Source of the DNA: Sorangium cellulosum So ce56
Lineage (GTDB): Bacteria > Myxococcota_A > Polyangia > Polyangiales > Polyangiaceae
NCBI RefSeq assembly: GCF_000067165.1
Contig: NC_010162.1
Span: forward strand, 7,385,001-7,449,000
DNA length: 64,000 nucleotides
Reading direction: 5' to 3'
Positions 1 through 8,696 of the stretch are shown here, piece after piece (the first letter of the stretch is position 1; every line of letters starts with the position of its first letter). The notes under the pieces are model-generated. The model was not told the DNA's origin. It saw only the letters and a list, made by a program, of their open reading frames with translations, and searched no databases. Made by a program: the position numbers and the translations under genes.

Positions 1-283
1 CGTTGCGCGGTGTGGGGGCTTTGCTGAGCTGACCGGCCCGAGGAGAGGCAGCCCGCCGCGCGGTGGATGGCACGAGCCTTGCGCCTGCACCGCCTGCGCC
101 GGCGCCGACATCGAATCAGCGTGCGCCCGCACCGTCCTCTGGCACGAGCGCGCAGGCGCAGCGCTCGCCGCACCGACCCTCGACCCGATAGCCGAAGGAC
201 GACTTCATAGGCATTAACCAAGCTCGGTCACCGAAGCCCACCTCACCATCGATCACCAACGTGAACGTGGACGTTTACGTTAG

Positions 284-397
284 CGGTCACGGCGACATGC
301 GATCGGCGTCGCCTACGACGCCGCCCCTATCGAAGTTACCCCCGAGCAGAGCGTCGGGTCCTCGTCGTGCATGAGCCCGGCGCACGTCATTCGCTGA
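284..397 (+). pseudogene. C-terminal remnant of a Gly-rich paralogue
   Basis: About 35 bp at 295-329 repeat, with one mismatch, the DNA encoding the HAIGIAYDAAP segment near the end of the intact lipoprotein gene that follows (copy at about 1775-1809). Read in the same frame here, the segment gives HAIGVAYDAAP, then runs to a TGA at 395-397. An in-frame TAG at 281-283 closes it on the 5' side, so it cannot be a complete gene. I read it as the decayed 3' end of a tandem paralogue. Nothing else recognisable lies in the first 283 bases. Confidence 0.55.
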
Positions 398-428
398 GCC
401 TACGACAGTGACACGGAGGAGTGACTTC

Positions 429-1955
429 ATGCGATGCAATCCATTGGAGAAGACTCATCGATTCCGGTGCGCCGCCGTTCTCGCCGCGGCATTGTGCGCG
501 ACCGCGTGCCAGCGGGCACGAATGTACGAGGAGCCTGAAGGACCGACGCCGGTCGTCGGGTGCGACGTGTTCGCGAGCGCGAGCGCTGCGCCTGGAGGCG
601 CCGGGACGCGCGACGCTCCCTACGCGCGCCTGCAAGAGGCGATCGACGACGCGAAGGGCGGGACGGTTTGCGCATGCGCCGGCCATCCTTTCGCCGAGGC
701 CGTGACGCTGCCCGCGGGGATCGAGGTGCGCGGGGACTTCACATGCAATGGAGAGTGGAAGCAGAGCTCGGATGCGAAGAGCACGATCGCGGGGCCGGCG
801 GGACAGGTCGCGCTGACCCTGACGGGCGACGCGGACGGGGCGAAGGTGCATGGATTCGTGATCTCCGCGGCGAACGCGACAGAGCCTGGCGGGTCGTCCA
901 TCGCGGTCGCCGTGGCGGACATCGCGGCCGAGCTGAGCCACCTCGAGGTGCGGGCCGGCGACGGCATGCCCGGCGCCGACGGTGAGCCGGAGGCGACCGC
1001 GGCAGACGCCGGGGAGGACGCTCCGGCAGAAGGCGAGCACGCGCCAACGAATGCCTGCGTAGTTCCCGCGCGCGGTGGTGAGTCCGGACGGATGACGTGC
1101 GGTGACGTGGTCACCGATGGTGGCCCGGGCGGGACCGGGGAGACCTCGCCCCTCTCCGTGAGTCTGCCCTCCACGCCCGCGGAACCCGGTGAGGGCGGCA
1201 AGCCGCTCGCGAGCACGCCCCCGGACGGGTATGGAGGCACGGTCGACGCCTCGGGAACCCGCCAAGCAGGCATCGCCGGTGCCACTGGCGCCAGCGGGAC
1301 GCCTGGCGAAGGCGGCCAGGACGGGAGGCTGACCCTCGCCGGCATCACGGACGGGGACGGCGCCCCCGGCCAGCCCGGCAAGCCGGGCCAGGGAGGCGGA
1401 GGGGGAGCTGGGGCACGCGTGCTGGGCGTCGTTTGTACCTTCATCGACGGACGTCCGGCAGACGGCGCTGCCCCGGGCGGTGGAGGTGGAGGCGCAGGAG
1501 GATGCGGCGGCAAGGGCGGCGCAGGCGGGAGAGCCGGCGGGTCCAGCCTCGGAATCGTGAGCATCGGGACGAAGCTGAGCCTGGCCGATGTGACCGTCAC
1601 GGTGGGTCATGGCGGCCATGGAGGAACCGGCGCCGCAGGACAGAGCGGCGGAGAAGGGGGGCGAGGTGCGCCGGGCGGCACGAACCGGAACGATACGAAT
1701 GCGCCCGACAACGGGGCCGGGGGGAAGGGCGGGCGCGGCGGCGATGGCGGCCCCGGAGGCGGCGGGCGCGGCGGACATGCGATCGGCATCGCCTACGACG
1801 CCGCCCCTGCTGCCGTGCCGTCGTTGAAGGAGTTCATCCCTGGAGAGCCGGGTGAAGGCGGTCCGGGAGGACTCGAGTCGTCGTCCAACGCAGGCCGCGC
1901 CGGCGTCAGCGCCGCATGCTGGAGCTTCAAGACAGGGACGCGCTGCGCGCCGTGA
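429..1955 (+). CDS. Gly-rich secreted lipoprotein with collagen-like low-complexity body
   Basis: The product is 508 residues. ATG 429 is preferred over the in-frame GTG at 408 because GGAGGA at 415-420 lies 8 nt upstream. The N-terminus has a basic stretch, a hydrophobic Ala/Leu core and a Cys near residue 27 (LCATAC), so it is probably a lipoprotein, although the lipobox is not textbook. A short ordered region (about 35-190), which includes a possible right-handed repeat start (DAPYARLQEAIDDA), is followed by about 280 residues rich in GG, GE and GA (GGGGAGG, GGKGGAGG). The C-terminus has two Cys (SAACWSFKTGTRCAP). No catalytic motif is visible. Proteins like this are common in Sorangium-type genomes and are presumed to be surface or matrix proteins. 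A remnant of a paralogue lies directly upstream. Function unknown. Confidence 0.75.
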   Translation: MRCNPLEKTHRFRCAAVLAAALCATACQRARMYEEPEGPTPVVGCDVFASASAAPGGAGTRDAPYARLQEAIDDAKGGTVCACAGHPFAEAVTLPAGIEVRGDFTCNGEWKQSSDAKSTIAGPAGQVALTLTGDADGAKVHGFVISAANATEPGGSSIAVAVADIAAELSHLEVRAGDGMPGADGEPEATAADAGEDAPAEGEHAPTNACVVPARGGESGRMTCGDVVTDGGPGGTGETSPLSVSLPSTPAEPGEGGKPLASTPPDGYGGTVDASGTRQAGIAGATGASGTPGEGGQDGRLTLAGITDGDGAPGQPGKPGQGGGGGAGARVLGVVCTFIDGRPADGAAPGGGGGGAGGCGGKGGAGGRAGGSSLGIVSIGTKLSLADVTVTVGHGGHGGTGAAGQSGGEGGRGAPGGTNRNDTNAPDNGAGGKGGRGGDGGPGGGGRGGHAIGIAYDAAPAAVPSLKEFIPGEPGEGGPGGLESSSNAGRAGVSAACWSFKTGTRCAP

Positions 1956-2029
1956 GCCGCGACCGCCGCCACGCGGCACACCTCGAGGAAGGCCTATTCG
2001 AAGATGGGCAACGGCCGCACGGGGTCGCC

Positions 2030-2992
2030 TCAGAATCCGAGCGATCGAATCGCCTTGCGGATCGTGTCCGCGCTGGCCCGGACGCCGGCCTCCTCCTCGG
2101 AGCTCATCGGGATGGGCAGCTGTGACTCGACGCCGGACCGGTTCACGATGCACGGCACGCTCAGGCAGACATCGTCGATCCCGCGATAGCCGCTCAGCAG
2201 GCTGCTGACGGGCAGCACGCGGTTCTCGTCGCGGAGCAGGGCCTCCAGGATCTTGGCGGTCGCGAGGCCGATAGCGTAGTTCGTCGCGCCCTTGCCGGAG
2301 ATCACCTGGGCGGCGGCGTTCTTCACGTTGGAGAAGATCTCCGCCCGCTCGGTCGCGCCGAGGTGGCCGTGGCCGGGCACCGACCACGCGTCGAGCGGGA
2401 TGTTCGCCACGCTCGCGCTGCTCCACAGCGGCACCTCGCTGTCCCCGTGCTCCCCCGCGATGTACGCGTGGACGTTCTGCACGGCCACGTCGAGCTGCCT
2501 CGCGATGAGGAACCTGAACCGGCTGCTGTCGAGCACCGTGCCGCTGCCGATCACCCGGGCGGGCGGGAGGCCTGTCAGCTTGAGCGTGACATACGTGATC
2601 ACGTCGACCGGGTTGGTGACCAGCAGGTAGAGCGCGTCCGGCGCGACGGCCAGGAGCCTCGGCAGCAGCTCGCGGCATATCGCGACGTTCGCGGTGGCGA
2701 GGTCCATCCGGCTCTGCCCGGGCTTCTGCTTCGCGCCGGCGGTGATCACGACCACGTCCGCCCCGCGGCAGACCTCGACGTCGTCGCTGCCATCGAGCGT
2801 GGCCGCCGGGACGAACTGCAGCCCATGGTTGAGGTCGAGCACCTCGGCGCCGACCTTGGCCCGGTTCACGTCGAACAGGGCGATCTGCTTCGCCACGCCG
2901 CGGAGCAGGCACGCATAGGCGATCGTCGCGCCGACGCTGCCCGCACCCACGATCGCGACCTTGCTGGGAGAGACGGATTGGTCGTCAGGCAT
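2030..2992 (-). CDS. ldh: L-lactate dehydrogenase
   Basis: NAD-dependent interconversion of pyruvate and L-lactate in the cytoplasm; 320 residues, normal for the family. The Rossmann glycine motif is VAIVGAGSVGATIAY (residues 12-26). The substrate loop reads AGAKQKPGQSR; Gln at the discriminating position (Q102 in the dogfish numbering) favours lactate dehydrogenase over malate dehydrogenase, which carries Arg there. The substrate-binding Arg is in LDSSRFRF and the catalytic His in GEHGDSE. The gene stands alone, with the Gly-rich lipoprotein converging on it and an MscS channel gene further upstream on the same strand. Malate dehydrogenase is the main alternative but is disfavoured by the Gln. 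Confidence 0.92.
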   Translation of the reverse strand: MPDDQSVSPSKVAIVGAGSVGATIAYACLLRGVAKQIALFDVNRAKVGAEVLDLNHGLQFVPAATLDGSDDVEVCRGADVVVITAGAKQKPGQSRMDLATANVAICRELLPRLLAVAPDALYLLVTNPVDVITYVTLKLTGLPPARVIGSGTVLDSSRFRFLIARQLDVAVQNVHAYIAGEHGDSEVPLWSSASVANIPLDAWSVPGHGHLGATERAEIFSNVKNAAAQVISGKGATNYAIGLATAKILEALLRDENRVLPVSSLLSGYRGIDDVCLSVPCIVNRSGVESQLPIPMSSEEEAGVRASADTIRKAIRSLGF

Positions 2993-3115
2993 GCCGCCGG
3001 GGTACCGCGGCGGGGCGGGTGGACCAAGGCAAATCGGGCCGCCGAGCCCGCGCGGACGCGGCGGTGATCGCCCGACGGCGGGGCGGCCGGCGCCTCGACC
3101 TGAGCCCGCGCGGGC

Positions 3116-4306
3116 TCAGCGGTGACCGTCCGGCGCCGGGGCAGCCGGCGCCGCGACGATCGCCGCCAGGACCGCCGGCGCCGCCCTCGGGTCAGCGGCG
3201 GGCACCGCGGTGCCGGCGGGCCCTGCGGCGCCCTCTGCGAGCCCCGGGGCGCCAGCCGGGGGCCGTATCTCGACGGCGAGGGCCGGCTGCGCCGCGGCGG
3301 GGCTGAGCGCCACGCCCTCGTCGCGGCACGCGCGGAAGAACGCCTTCATGACCTCGGACTCCAGCAGATCGTGGCGCTCGAAGTCGGCGATCCAGAACTT
3401 GATGACGTAGCGCTGGAAGAGCGGCGTGACGGCGGCGAGCCAGAGCCTGGGCGCGGGCTCGCGCAGCACCTCGGGCACCTCGCTGCAGGCGCGCTGGGCG
3501 GCGCGCTCCACGGCCTCGGGCGGGGCGGCGAGCGCGACGAGCATCTCGACGTTGCGCGCGCAGTTCCGGTCCGGCGCGCAGAAGTTCTGGACGCGCGCCT
3601 TGGCGATGATCGAGTTCGGCAGGATCACCACGTCTCCGGAGAACGTCCGGAGGCGCGTGGAGCGCCACCCCACGTAGATCACCTGCCCCTCGACCCCGTC
3701 GACGAGGATCCAGTCCCCGACCCCGAACGAGCGCTCGGAGTGCAGGGCGAGCCCGGCGAACAGGTTGCCCAGGGTGTCCTGCAGCGCCAGGCCGAGGACC
3801 ACCGTGATGACGGTCGAGGTCGCGAGCAGCGGCACGAGGTCGACCCCGGTGACCGCGCCGACGATCGAGAGGCCGGCGACCAGGTAGAGGATCGTGAGCA
3901 GGAGGTGCCGCACCAGCGCCGGGAGCAGCACCTTCCTGCGCTCGGCGAGCCAGTAGTCGATGACCAGGGTCTCGGCGATCTCGATGGCGAGGTACGCGGC
4001 GAGGGTGAGCTCCAGGAGGAGCACGCCCTTGTGGAGCGTGGGCAGCTCTCCCCCGCGAAGGGAGATGAACGCGTGCAGCGCGAGCAGCGCGACGAGCATG
4101 CGCGCCGGCAGCCGCATGCGGCGGACCAGGAGGTCGTCCAGCGACGTCCGCGTGGCGCCCGCGAGGCGCGAGAGCGAGGCGAAGACCAGGCGGTAGACGA
4201 AGAAGCCGAGCGCGAGGACGGAGGCCGAGATCGCCAGCGCGACGGGCATCGAGGCGGGAGAGCGGATGAGGTCGGCCCAGAGCGCGGGGAGCCGGTCGAG
4301 GTTCAC
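3116..4306 (-). CDS. MscS-family small-conductance mechanosensitive channel
   Basis: The product is 396 residues with four to five predicted membrane segments in the first 200 (for example VALAISASVLALGFFVYRLV and LTILYLVAGLSIVGAVTG). The MscS pore and beta-domain signature follows: LGLALQDTLGNLFAGLAL, then FGVGDWILVDGVEGQV and DVVILPNSIIAKARVQNF. The soluble C-terminal vestibule is about 120 residues and ends in an Ala/Pro-rich tail of about 60 residues that is probably disordered. The family releases solutes through the inner membrane on hypo-osmotic shock. ATG 4306 leaves 83 bp to the divergent CoA-binding gene. Confidence 0.9.
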   Translation of the reverse strand: MNLDRLPALWADLIRSPASMPVALAISASVLALGFFVYRLVFASLSRLAGATRTSLDDLLVRRMRLPARMLVALLALHAFISLRGGELPTLHKGVLLLELTLAAYLAIEIAETLVIDYWLAERRKVLLPALVRHLLLTILYLVAGLSIVGAVTGVDLVPLLATSTVITVVLGLALQDTLGNLFAGLALHSERSFGVGDWILVDGVEGQVIYVGWRSTRLRTFSGDVVILPNSIIAKARVQNFCAPDRNCARNVEMLVALAAPPEAVERAAQRACSEVPEVLREPAPRLWLAAVTPLFQRYVIKFWIADFERHDLLESEVMKAFFRACRDEGVALSPAAAQPALAVEIRPPAGAPGLAEGAAGPAGTAVPAADPRAAPAVLAAIVAAPAAPAPDGHR

Positions 4307-4389
4307 GCGGCCGAGTCTGCCACAACTCTGCCACGACCCGAGCGCGGGGATCCGTCGCCGAGCCGCGCCCGGGGGCGTAGACTCCCTCC

Positions 4390-4836
4390 ATGGACGACAT
4401 TCGCGATATAAGCGACGACGAGGCCCGGGTGGCGGAGCTGGTGCGCTCGGCGCGGCGGATCGCCGTGCTCGGCATCAAGACCGAGGCGCAGTCGGATCAG
4501 CCAGCGTTCTACGTGGCCAGCTATCTGCAGGGCGCGGGAGTGGAGGTGATCCCGGTCCCTGTCTACTACCCTGACGTGAAGACCATCCTCGGGCAGCAGG
4601 TCTATCGCCGGGTGGCCGACGTCCCGGGCCCCATCGACATCGTCGATGTCTTCCGGCGGGGCCAGGACGTCGCCGGGCACCTCGACGACCTGCTCGCCGC
4701 CCGGCCGCGCGCCGTCTGGCTGCAGAGCGGCATCCGGAACGACCAGGTCGCCGAGCGGCTGGTCGAGGCGGGCATCCTGGTCGTGCAGGACCGCTGCCTG
4801 ATGGTGGAGCACCGCCGCCACGCAGGGCGGGGCTGA
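4390..4836 (+). CDS. CoA-binding domain protein (YccU type)
   Basis: A 148-residue single-domain Rossmann protein. The motif RIAVLGIKTEAQSDQPAFYV corresponds to the nucleotide/CoA-binding loop of the CoA_binding_2 family, and ARPRAVWLQSGIRNDQVAE and VVQDRCLMVEHRR are the conserved strands that follow. The length fits the family. The stand-alone members resemble the CoA-binding domain of succinyl-CoA synthetase, but their physiological role is not established. The gene is divergent from the MscS gene and its end faces the cupin gene. Confidence 0.85.
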   Translation: MDDIRDISDDEARVAELVRSARRIAVLGIKTEAQSDQPAFYVASYLQGAGVEVIPVPVYYPDVKTILGQQVYRRVADVPGPIDIVDVFRRGQDVAGHLDDLLAARPRAVWLQSGIRNDQVAERLVEAGILVVQDRCLMVEHRRHAGRG

Positions 4837-4953
4837 GGCGTCGAACGCCGTCGAGGACATCGAATTCCTCGGCGACTCCGATCCACCGCGTCCTGCGGCA
4901 ACCCGGCGCAGCTCGGCCCCGGGTTGTCGGACGGCGGGCTCGGCATGGGGCGA

Positions 4954-5376
4954 CTACACCGCTCGGTGCTGCGTCCCCTTGCCGAACGTGATCGCCAGGA
5001 AATCCCCCGGCTCGTGCACGATCATCCGGTGCCACACCCCTTGCGGCACCGTGCACGCCGTCCCTGCGCGCAGCGCGACGACCCGCTCGCCGCCCTCGTC
5101 CTGCAGCACCACGTCGATCGCGCCCGAGAGGAGGTACAGGATCTCGTCCCCGGCCGGGTGCATCTCCCACCGGGGTGTGTCCTCGGCCATGTGAAACCGC
5201 GTCACGAGCCAGCCGTCCACGCGCTTGACCCGCCGGATGTCGGCGCCCGCCGGCTCGTCGGACATGAGCTCTTGCCAGAACGTCGGCTTCACCTCGATCT
5301 GCAGCGCATCCCCCGCGTCCGCGAGGTGCAGGTAGGTGCTGCGGAGATCGAACCCAGGCTGTTTCGGCTCGGCCAT
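4954..5376 (-). CDS. small cupin-domain protein
   Basis: The product is 140 residues. The ATG is preceded by a strong GGGAGGG ribosome-binding site. The C-terminal half is a single beta-barrel cupin: WEMHPAGDEILYLLSGAIDV is motif 1 (His and Glu kept) and TVPQGVWHRMIVHEPGDFLA is motif 2 (second His kept), so a metal site is plausible. The substrate is unknown; small cupins of this shape serve as dioxygenases, isomerases or sensors. It is divergent from the radical SAM gene across a 230-bp spacer. Confidence 0.85.
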   Translation of the reverse strand: MAEPKQPGFDLRSTYLHLADAGDALQIEVKPTFWQELMSDEPAGADIRRVKRVDGWLVTRFHMAEDTPRWEMHPAGDEILYLLSGAIDVVLQDEGGERVVALRAGTACTVPQGVWHRMIVHEPGDFLAITFGKGTQHRAV

Positions 5377-5606
5377 CTTTCCCTCCCCCGTCTCGACTGA
5401 GGGCGTCCATGCCAGCAGGGCTCCCCTACCGCGTCAATCCGCTCTTCCCGTGGTGGCCTCCCCGCCGGCACGACCGGTGCGTCCCAGGCGCCCCGACGGA
5501 GCCCGCCGGGCTCTACTGAACAAACGCTCCCATCCTGACCGGAACGCGCTAGACTGCGCTCGCAGCGCTCGCAGCGCTCGCCGCTTCGCCCGGAGCACTC
5601 CGCACC

Positions 5607-6644
5607 ATGCCGCGCCCCGTGAACAACCCTCCGAACCCATGGTCGTCGACGCAGGTCGAGTACCTCGAAGAGGCGCCCCCGGCGACGCTGCAGATCTTCG
5701 AGGAGCAGGCTCGCTCCATCGTGACCGCGAACGACAGCCCCGATCTTCCATTCCGGTACAGCGTCAACCCGTACCGGGGCTGCCTCCACGCGTGCGCGTA
5801 CTGCTATGCCCGGCCGTCGCACCAGTACCTCGGGTGGGGCGCCGGGACGGATTTCGACCGCAAGATCGTGGTCAAGTCGAATGCGCCCGAGCTGCTCGAG
5901 AAGGAGCTCAACAAGCCGAGCTGGCAGGGAGACACCATTGTGTTCTCGGGCAACGTCGATTGCTACCAGCCGCTCGAGGCGAGCTACGAGCTCACCCGCC
6001 GCTGCCTCGAGGTGTGCCTCGCGTTCAGGAACCCGGTCGGGCTCATCACGAAGGGTGCGCTCGTGCGGCGCGACGCCGCGTTGCTCGGCGAGCTGGCGCG
6101 CCGGGCGCGCGCCCGGGTCCACTTCAGCATCCCGTTCGCCGACGACGCGGTGGCGCGCAAGATGGAGCCGTATGCGAGCCGCTCTTCGCTGCGCTTCGAC
6201 GCGATGCGGGCGCTCTCCGACGCGGGGGTGCCGACGGGGATCTCGCTGTCGCCGATGATCCCCGGCCTGAACGACAGCGATGTCCCGGAGCTCCTGGAGC
6301 GCGCCCGGGCCGCTGGCGCGGAGAGCGCGTTCATGATGCCGCTGCGCTTGCCGCGCGAGGTGCTCCCGGTCTTCGACGAGCGCCTCGAGGAGGCCTTCCC
6401 GGACCGCGCCGCCAAGGTCCGCCGCGGCATCCAGGAGATGCGCGGCGGCAAGATGAACGAGGCCGCCTTCGGGGCGCGCTTCCAGGGCGCGGGCCCGCGC
6501 TGGGCGGCGATCCAGCGGCTCTTCGAGGTCCACTGCCAGCGGCTCGGGCTCAACGTGGCGCGCGGCAGCGGCGAGTACATCGAGCGAGAGGGCGAGTCGA
6601 CGTTCAGGCGGCCGAGCCGGCAGGGGACGCTGTTCGACCTCTGA
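5607..6644 (+). CDS. SplB-related radical SAM protein (PA0069 family)
   Basis: The product is 345 residues. The N-terminal part carries the cluster motif NPYRGCLHACAYCYARPSHQ, a Cx3Cx2C arrangement that binds a 4Fe-4S cluster and S-adenosylmethionine. The barrel continues with DTIVFSGNVDCYQPLEASYE, GLITKGALVRRDAALL and GISLSPMIPGLNDS. The order matches the DNA-repair-like radical SAM proteins annotated as PA0069 or spore-photoproduct-lyase-like. The reaction of this family is not established. A short direct repeat (GCTCGCAGC, about 3 copies) lies just upstream of the start. A hairpin 14 nt after the stop may be its terminator. Confidence 0.88.
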   Translation: MPRPVNNPPNPWSSTQVEYLEEAPPATLQIFEEQARSIVTANDSPDLPFRYSVNPYRGCLHACAYCYARPSHQYLGWGAGTDFDRKIVVKSNAPELLEKELNKPSWQGDTIVFSGNVDCYQPLEASYELTRRCLEVCLAFRNPVGLITKGALVRRDAALLGELARRARARVHFSIPFADDAVARKMEPYASRSSLRFDAMRALSDAGVPTGISLSPMIPGLNDSDVPELLERARAAGAESAFMMPLRLPREVLPVFDERLEEAFPDRAAKVRRGIQEMRGGKMNEAAFGARFQGAGPRWAAIQRLFEVHCQRLGLNVARGSGEYIEREGESTFRRPSRQGTLFDL

Positions 6645-6657
6645 GCGTGGCCTGCGG

Positions 6658-6683
6658 GCTCGTCGTGATCGTGCACGACGAGC
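6658..6683 (+). terminator. hairpin after the radical SAM gene
   Basis: GCTCGTCGTG at 6658-6667 and CACGACGAGC at 6674-6683 form a perfect 10-bp stem with a 6-nt loop, starting 14 nt after the stop codon. No T-tract follows, so it may slow or stabilise the transcript end rather than act as a classical intrinsic terminator. The rest of the gap to 6989 shows nothing recognisable. Confidence 0.5.
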
Positions 6684-6989
6684 AGCGCGGTGCTCGCCGA
6701 CGGATTCGCTGCTGACGGCTCGGTGCGCCACGAAGCAGTAGATCCGGCCGGCGCCGGTCACGCCGGTCTCGGCGGAACACGCCGTGGGCAAAGCCAAGGA
6801 GCGCGATCCAAATCGGCCAGCTGGAAACGTGCATTCTCCGAGGGGACCTCACGGCGGCAGGGCCGGAATCCTCTCTGTCGCCGGCGCCTTGCTGTTTCGT
6901 GACGTAGCCACCACCCGAGAAGGAAAACTGCTACCCAAGGATCGCGGCGCCAGATGCATGACGTGGCGCTCGCGGCTGCCCTTCGCCGA

Positions 6990-7364
6990 TCACGATCCGG
7001 GCGGACGTAGCTGCTTGCGGACCTTCTTGATGAAGGTCTGGGTGCACTTTCCGTGGGTGGCCTCGTGCTCCATGATCTCGAGCGTGAGCTTGGCCTTCGT
7101 CCCGCTGGAGAGATGAGCAGCCGCGTTCACCTCCCTGGCGAGCTGGATGCCTTCCAGCGACGCAGGTCCCTCCGGCTTCTGGACGGCCGCCTGCTTGTTC
7201 GGCTGCCGGAAGTGGGAGGGCTTCGTCTTGGTGACGTCGCGGAAGCCGGTGTCGTCCGAGCGCCGGCCGGTGCCGTGGCAGCCCGGACAGGTGGCGGTGG
7301 TGCCGGAGAACGAGTTGGCGATGCGGCCGTCGCCGCCGCAGATGCCGCAGGATTCACCAGCCAT
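6990..7364 (-). CDS. small protein with DnaJ-type zinc-finger motifs
   Basis: The product is 124 residues. Two CxxCxGxG-like motifs at the N-terminus (CGICGGDGR near residue 6 and CPGCHGTGR near residue 27) are enough for one zinc site like half of the DnaJ Cys-rich domain. A basic linker and a helical C-terminal half follow (ASLEGIQLAREVNAAAHLSS, TFIKKVRKQLRP). There is no J domain. It may be a zinc-dependent RNA- or protein-binding factor, but no function can be assigned. It stands alone with a gene-poor stretch upstream. Confidence 0.7.
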   Translation of the reverse strand: MAGESCGICGGDGRIANSFSGTTATCPGCHGTGRRSDDTGFRDVTKTKPSHFRQPNKQAAVQKPEGPASLEGIQLAREVNAAAHLSSGTKAKLTLEIMEHEATHGKCTQTFIKKVRKQLRPPGS

Positions 7365-7662
7365 GAGCCTGGCCCTCGGGTCGGGGCAGGTGCTTCGGGT
7401 CCTTCATGCTCGAGAGCATACAGCCGATCGTGGCTCGTGGAAGCTTCGCCTGGGGTGGTCCTCCATTTTGTGCGTTGCGGCTATGCGCGGCGTCGCGCGG
7501 CGCGGCGTGATCCGCGTCGTTCGGCTCGCCCCCGCGCAGGGGCGAGCGGGACGCCGCGAACCCATCCGGGTGGGCTGGCTCGTCCACGCGGGACATGGGT
7601 CGCTTCCATCTCCCGGTGGAAAGGCGCGGTGGTGCTCAATATCGAGCAACGTGCCCCGGTAG

Positions 7663-7779
7663 ACGTGGAGCAACGGGCAGACCGAGGATCAGGTGACGAC
7701 GCTGAAGAGGCTCAAGCGCCAGATGTACGGCCACGCCAGCGTGGGGCTCCTGCGCCAACGATCGCTCCTCGCGGCGTAA
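7663..7779 (+). mobile_element. remnant of an ISL3-type transposase (C-terminus only)
   Basis: This frame translates to TWSNGQTEDQVTTLKRLKRQ followed by MYGHASVGLLRQ and a TAA at 7777-7779. It matches the conserved tail of ISL3-family transposases (SNGxxEGxxxxLKxxKRQMYGRAxxxLL). An in-frame TAG at 7660-7662 and the absence of upstream DDE motifs show that only the end survives. I see no terminal inverted repeats. The remainder of the 7365-7950 gap contains nothing else I can identify. Confidence 0.75.
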
Positions 7780-7950
7780 AGGCGCATCTCCGTGTTGCGC
7801 CGGCTGCGAGGCCGACCTCACCGCCTTGACATCCTCGCGTCGGTTCGGCTTTTCTCCCCCTGAGCGCGTCCGATCACGACTGTCGTGTCACGCGAGATCC
7901 CCTGAAAGGGCGCTGGAGCTCGGGCCGTCGAGTCAGGCGCACAACACATC

Positions 7951-8436
7951 ATGAAGCGCACAACCGAGAAGCCGAGCAAGCCGCGCGCGAAGGCGCAGAA
8001 GGGGTCGCCCGAGAGGCGCGAGCCTCGGGAGGCCCCCGGAGCGCCCGCCGATGCGCAGGAGAGCCCGGCCGTCGTCGCGTTCCTGCGCGAGCTGGATCAT
8101 CCGCGGAAGGAGGCGATCGTGGCCCTCCGGCAGATCATCCTCGGCGTCAGCCCGGCGATCCGCGAGGAGATCAAGTGGAACGCGCCGAGCTTCCGGACGA
8201 CCGAGCATTTCGCCACGTTCAACTTGCGCGCAAAGGACCGCGTCCGGCTCATCCTTCACCTCGGAGCCAAGGTGAAGGACACAGCGGCGAAGGGGCTCGA
8301 GATCGCGGACCCGGCTGGCTTGCTGGAGTGGCTCGCCAAGGATCGCTGCCTCGTTACGTTCAGCGACGGAGAGGACGTCCAGGCAAAGCGGGCGGCGCTG
8401 GAGTCCGTGTTGCGCGCGTGGCTCCGATGGATCTAA
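7951..8436 (+). CDS. DUF1801 (YdhG-like) protein
   Basis: The product is 161 residues. A basic, Lys/Arg/Pro-rich leader of about 40 residues precedes a compact domain of about 115. The domain has the DUF1801 pattern: PRKEAIVALRQIILGVSPAI, EEIKWNAPSFRTTEHFATF, and LILHLGAKVKD. The family has a YdhG-like fold and no established reaction. The basic N-terminus could contact nucleic acid, which is inference only. It is probably transcribed alone. Confidence 0.85.
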   Translation: MKRTTEKPSKPRAKAQKGSPERREPREAPGAPADAQESPAVVAFLRELDHPRKEAIVALRQIILGVSPAIREEIKWNAPSFRTTEHFATFNLRAKDRVRLILHLGAKVKDTAAKGLEIADPAGLLEWLAKDRCLVTFSDGEDVQAKRAALESVLRAWLRWI

Positions 8437-8696
8437 CCCCTGCGCTGGTAGCGGGCGAGCGGGACCGAGCGTATCTGTCCGCAACGGTGCGGCGGGAGAG
8501 CACCCTGGATGACCGACGAGCGGCCTCGGACGCCGCTATTGACCCCGCGGCGGTGCGCAAACCAGGGTGGGTCGCGACAGATCGTCGATAATGCTGCTTG
8601 CGTTCGACGATTTGTCCACCATAACGCAGCACAAACTGCGTGCGGCACCTCGAATCACGTGAATCTACACGGCGCAATGATTGCCATCACCGTACC

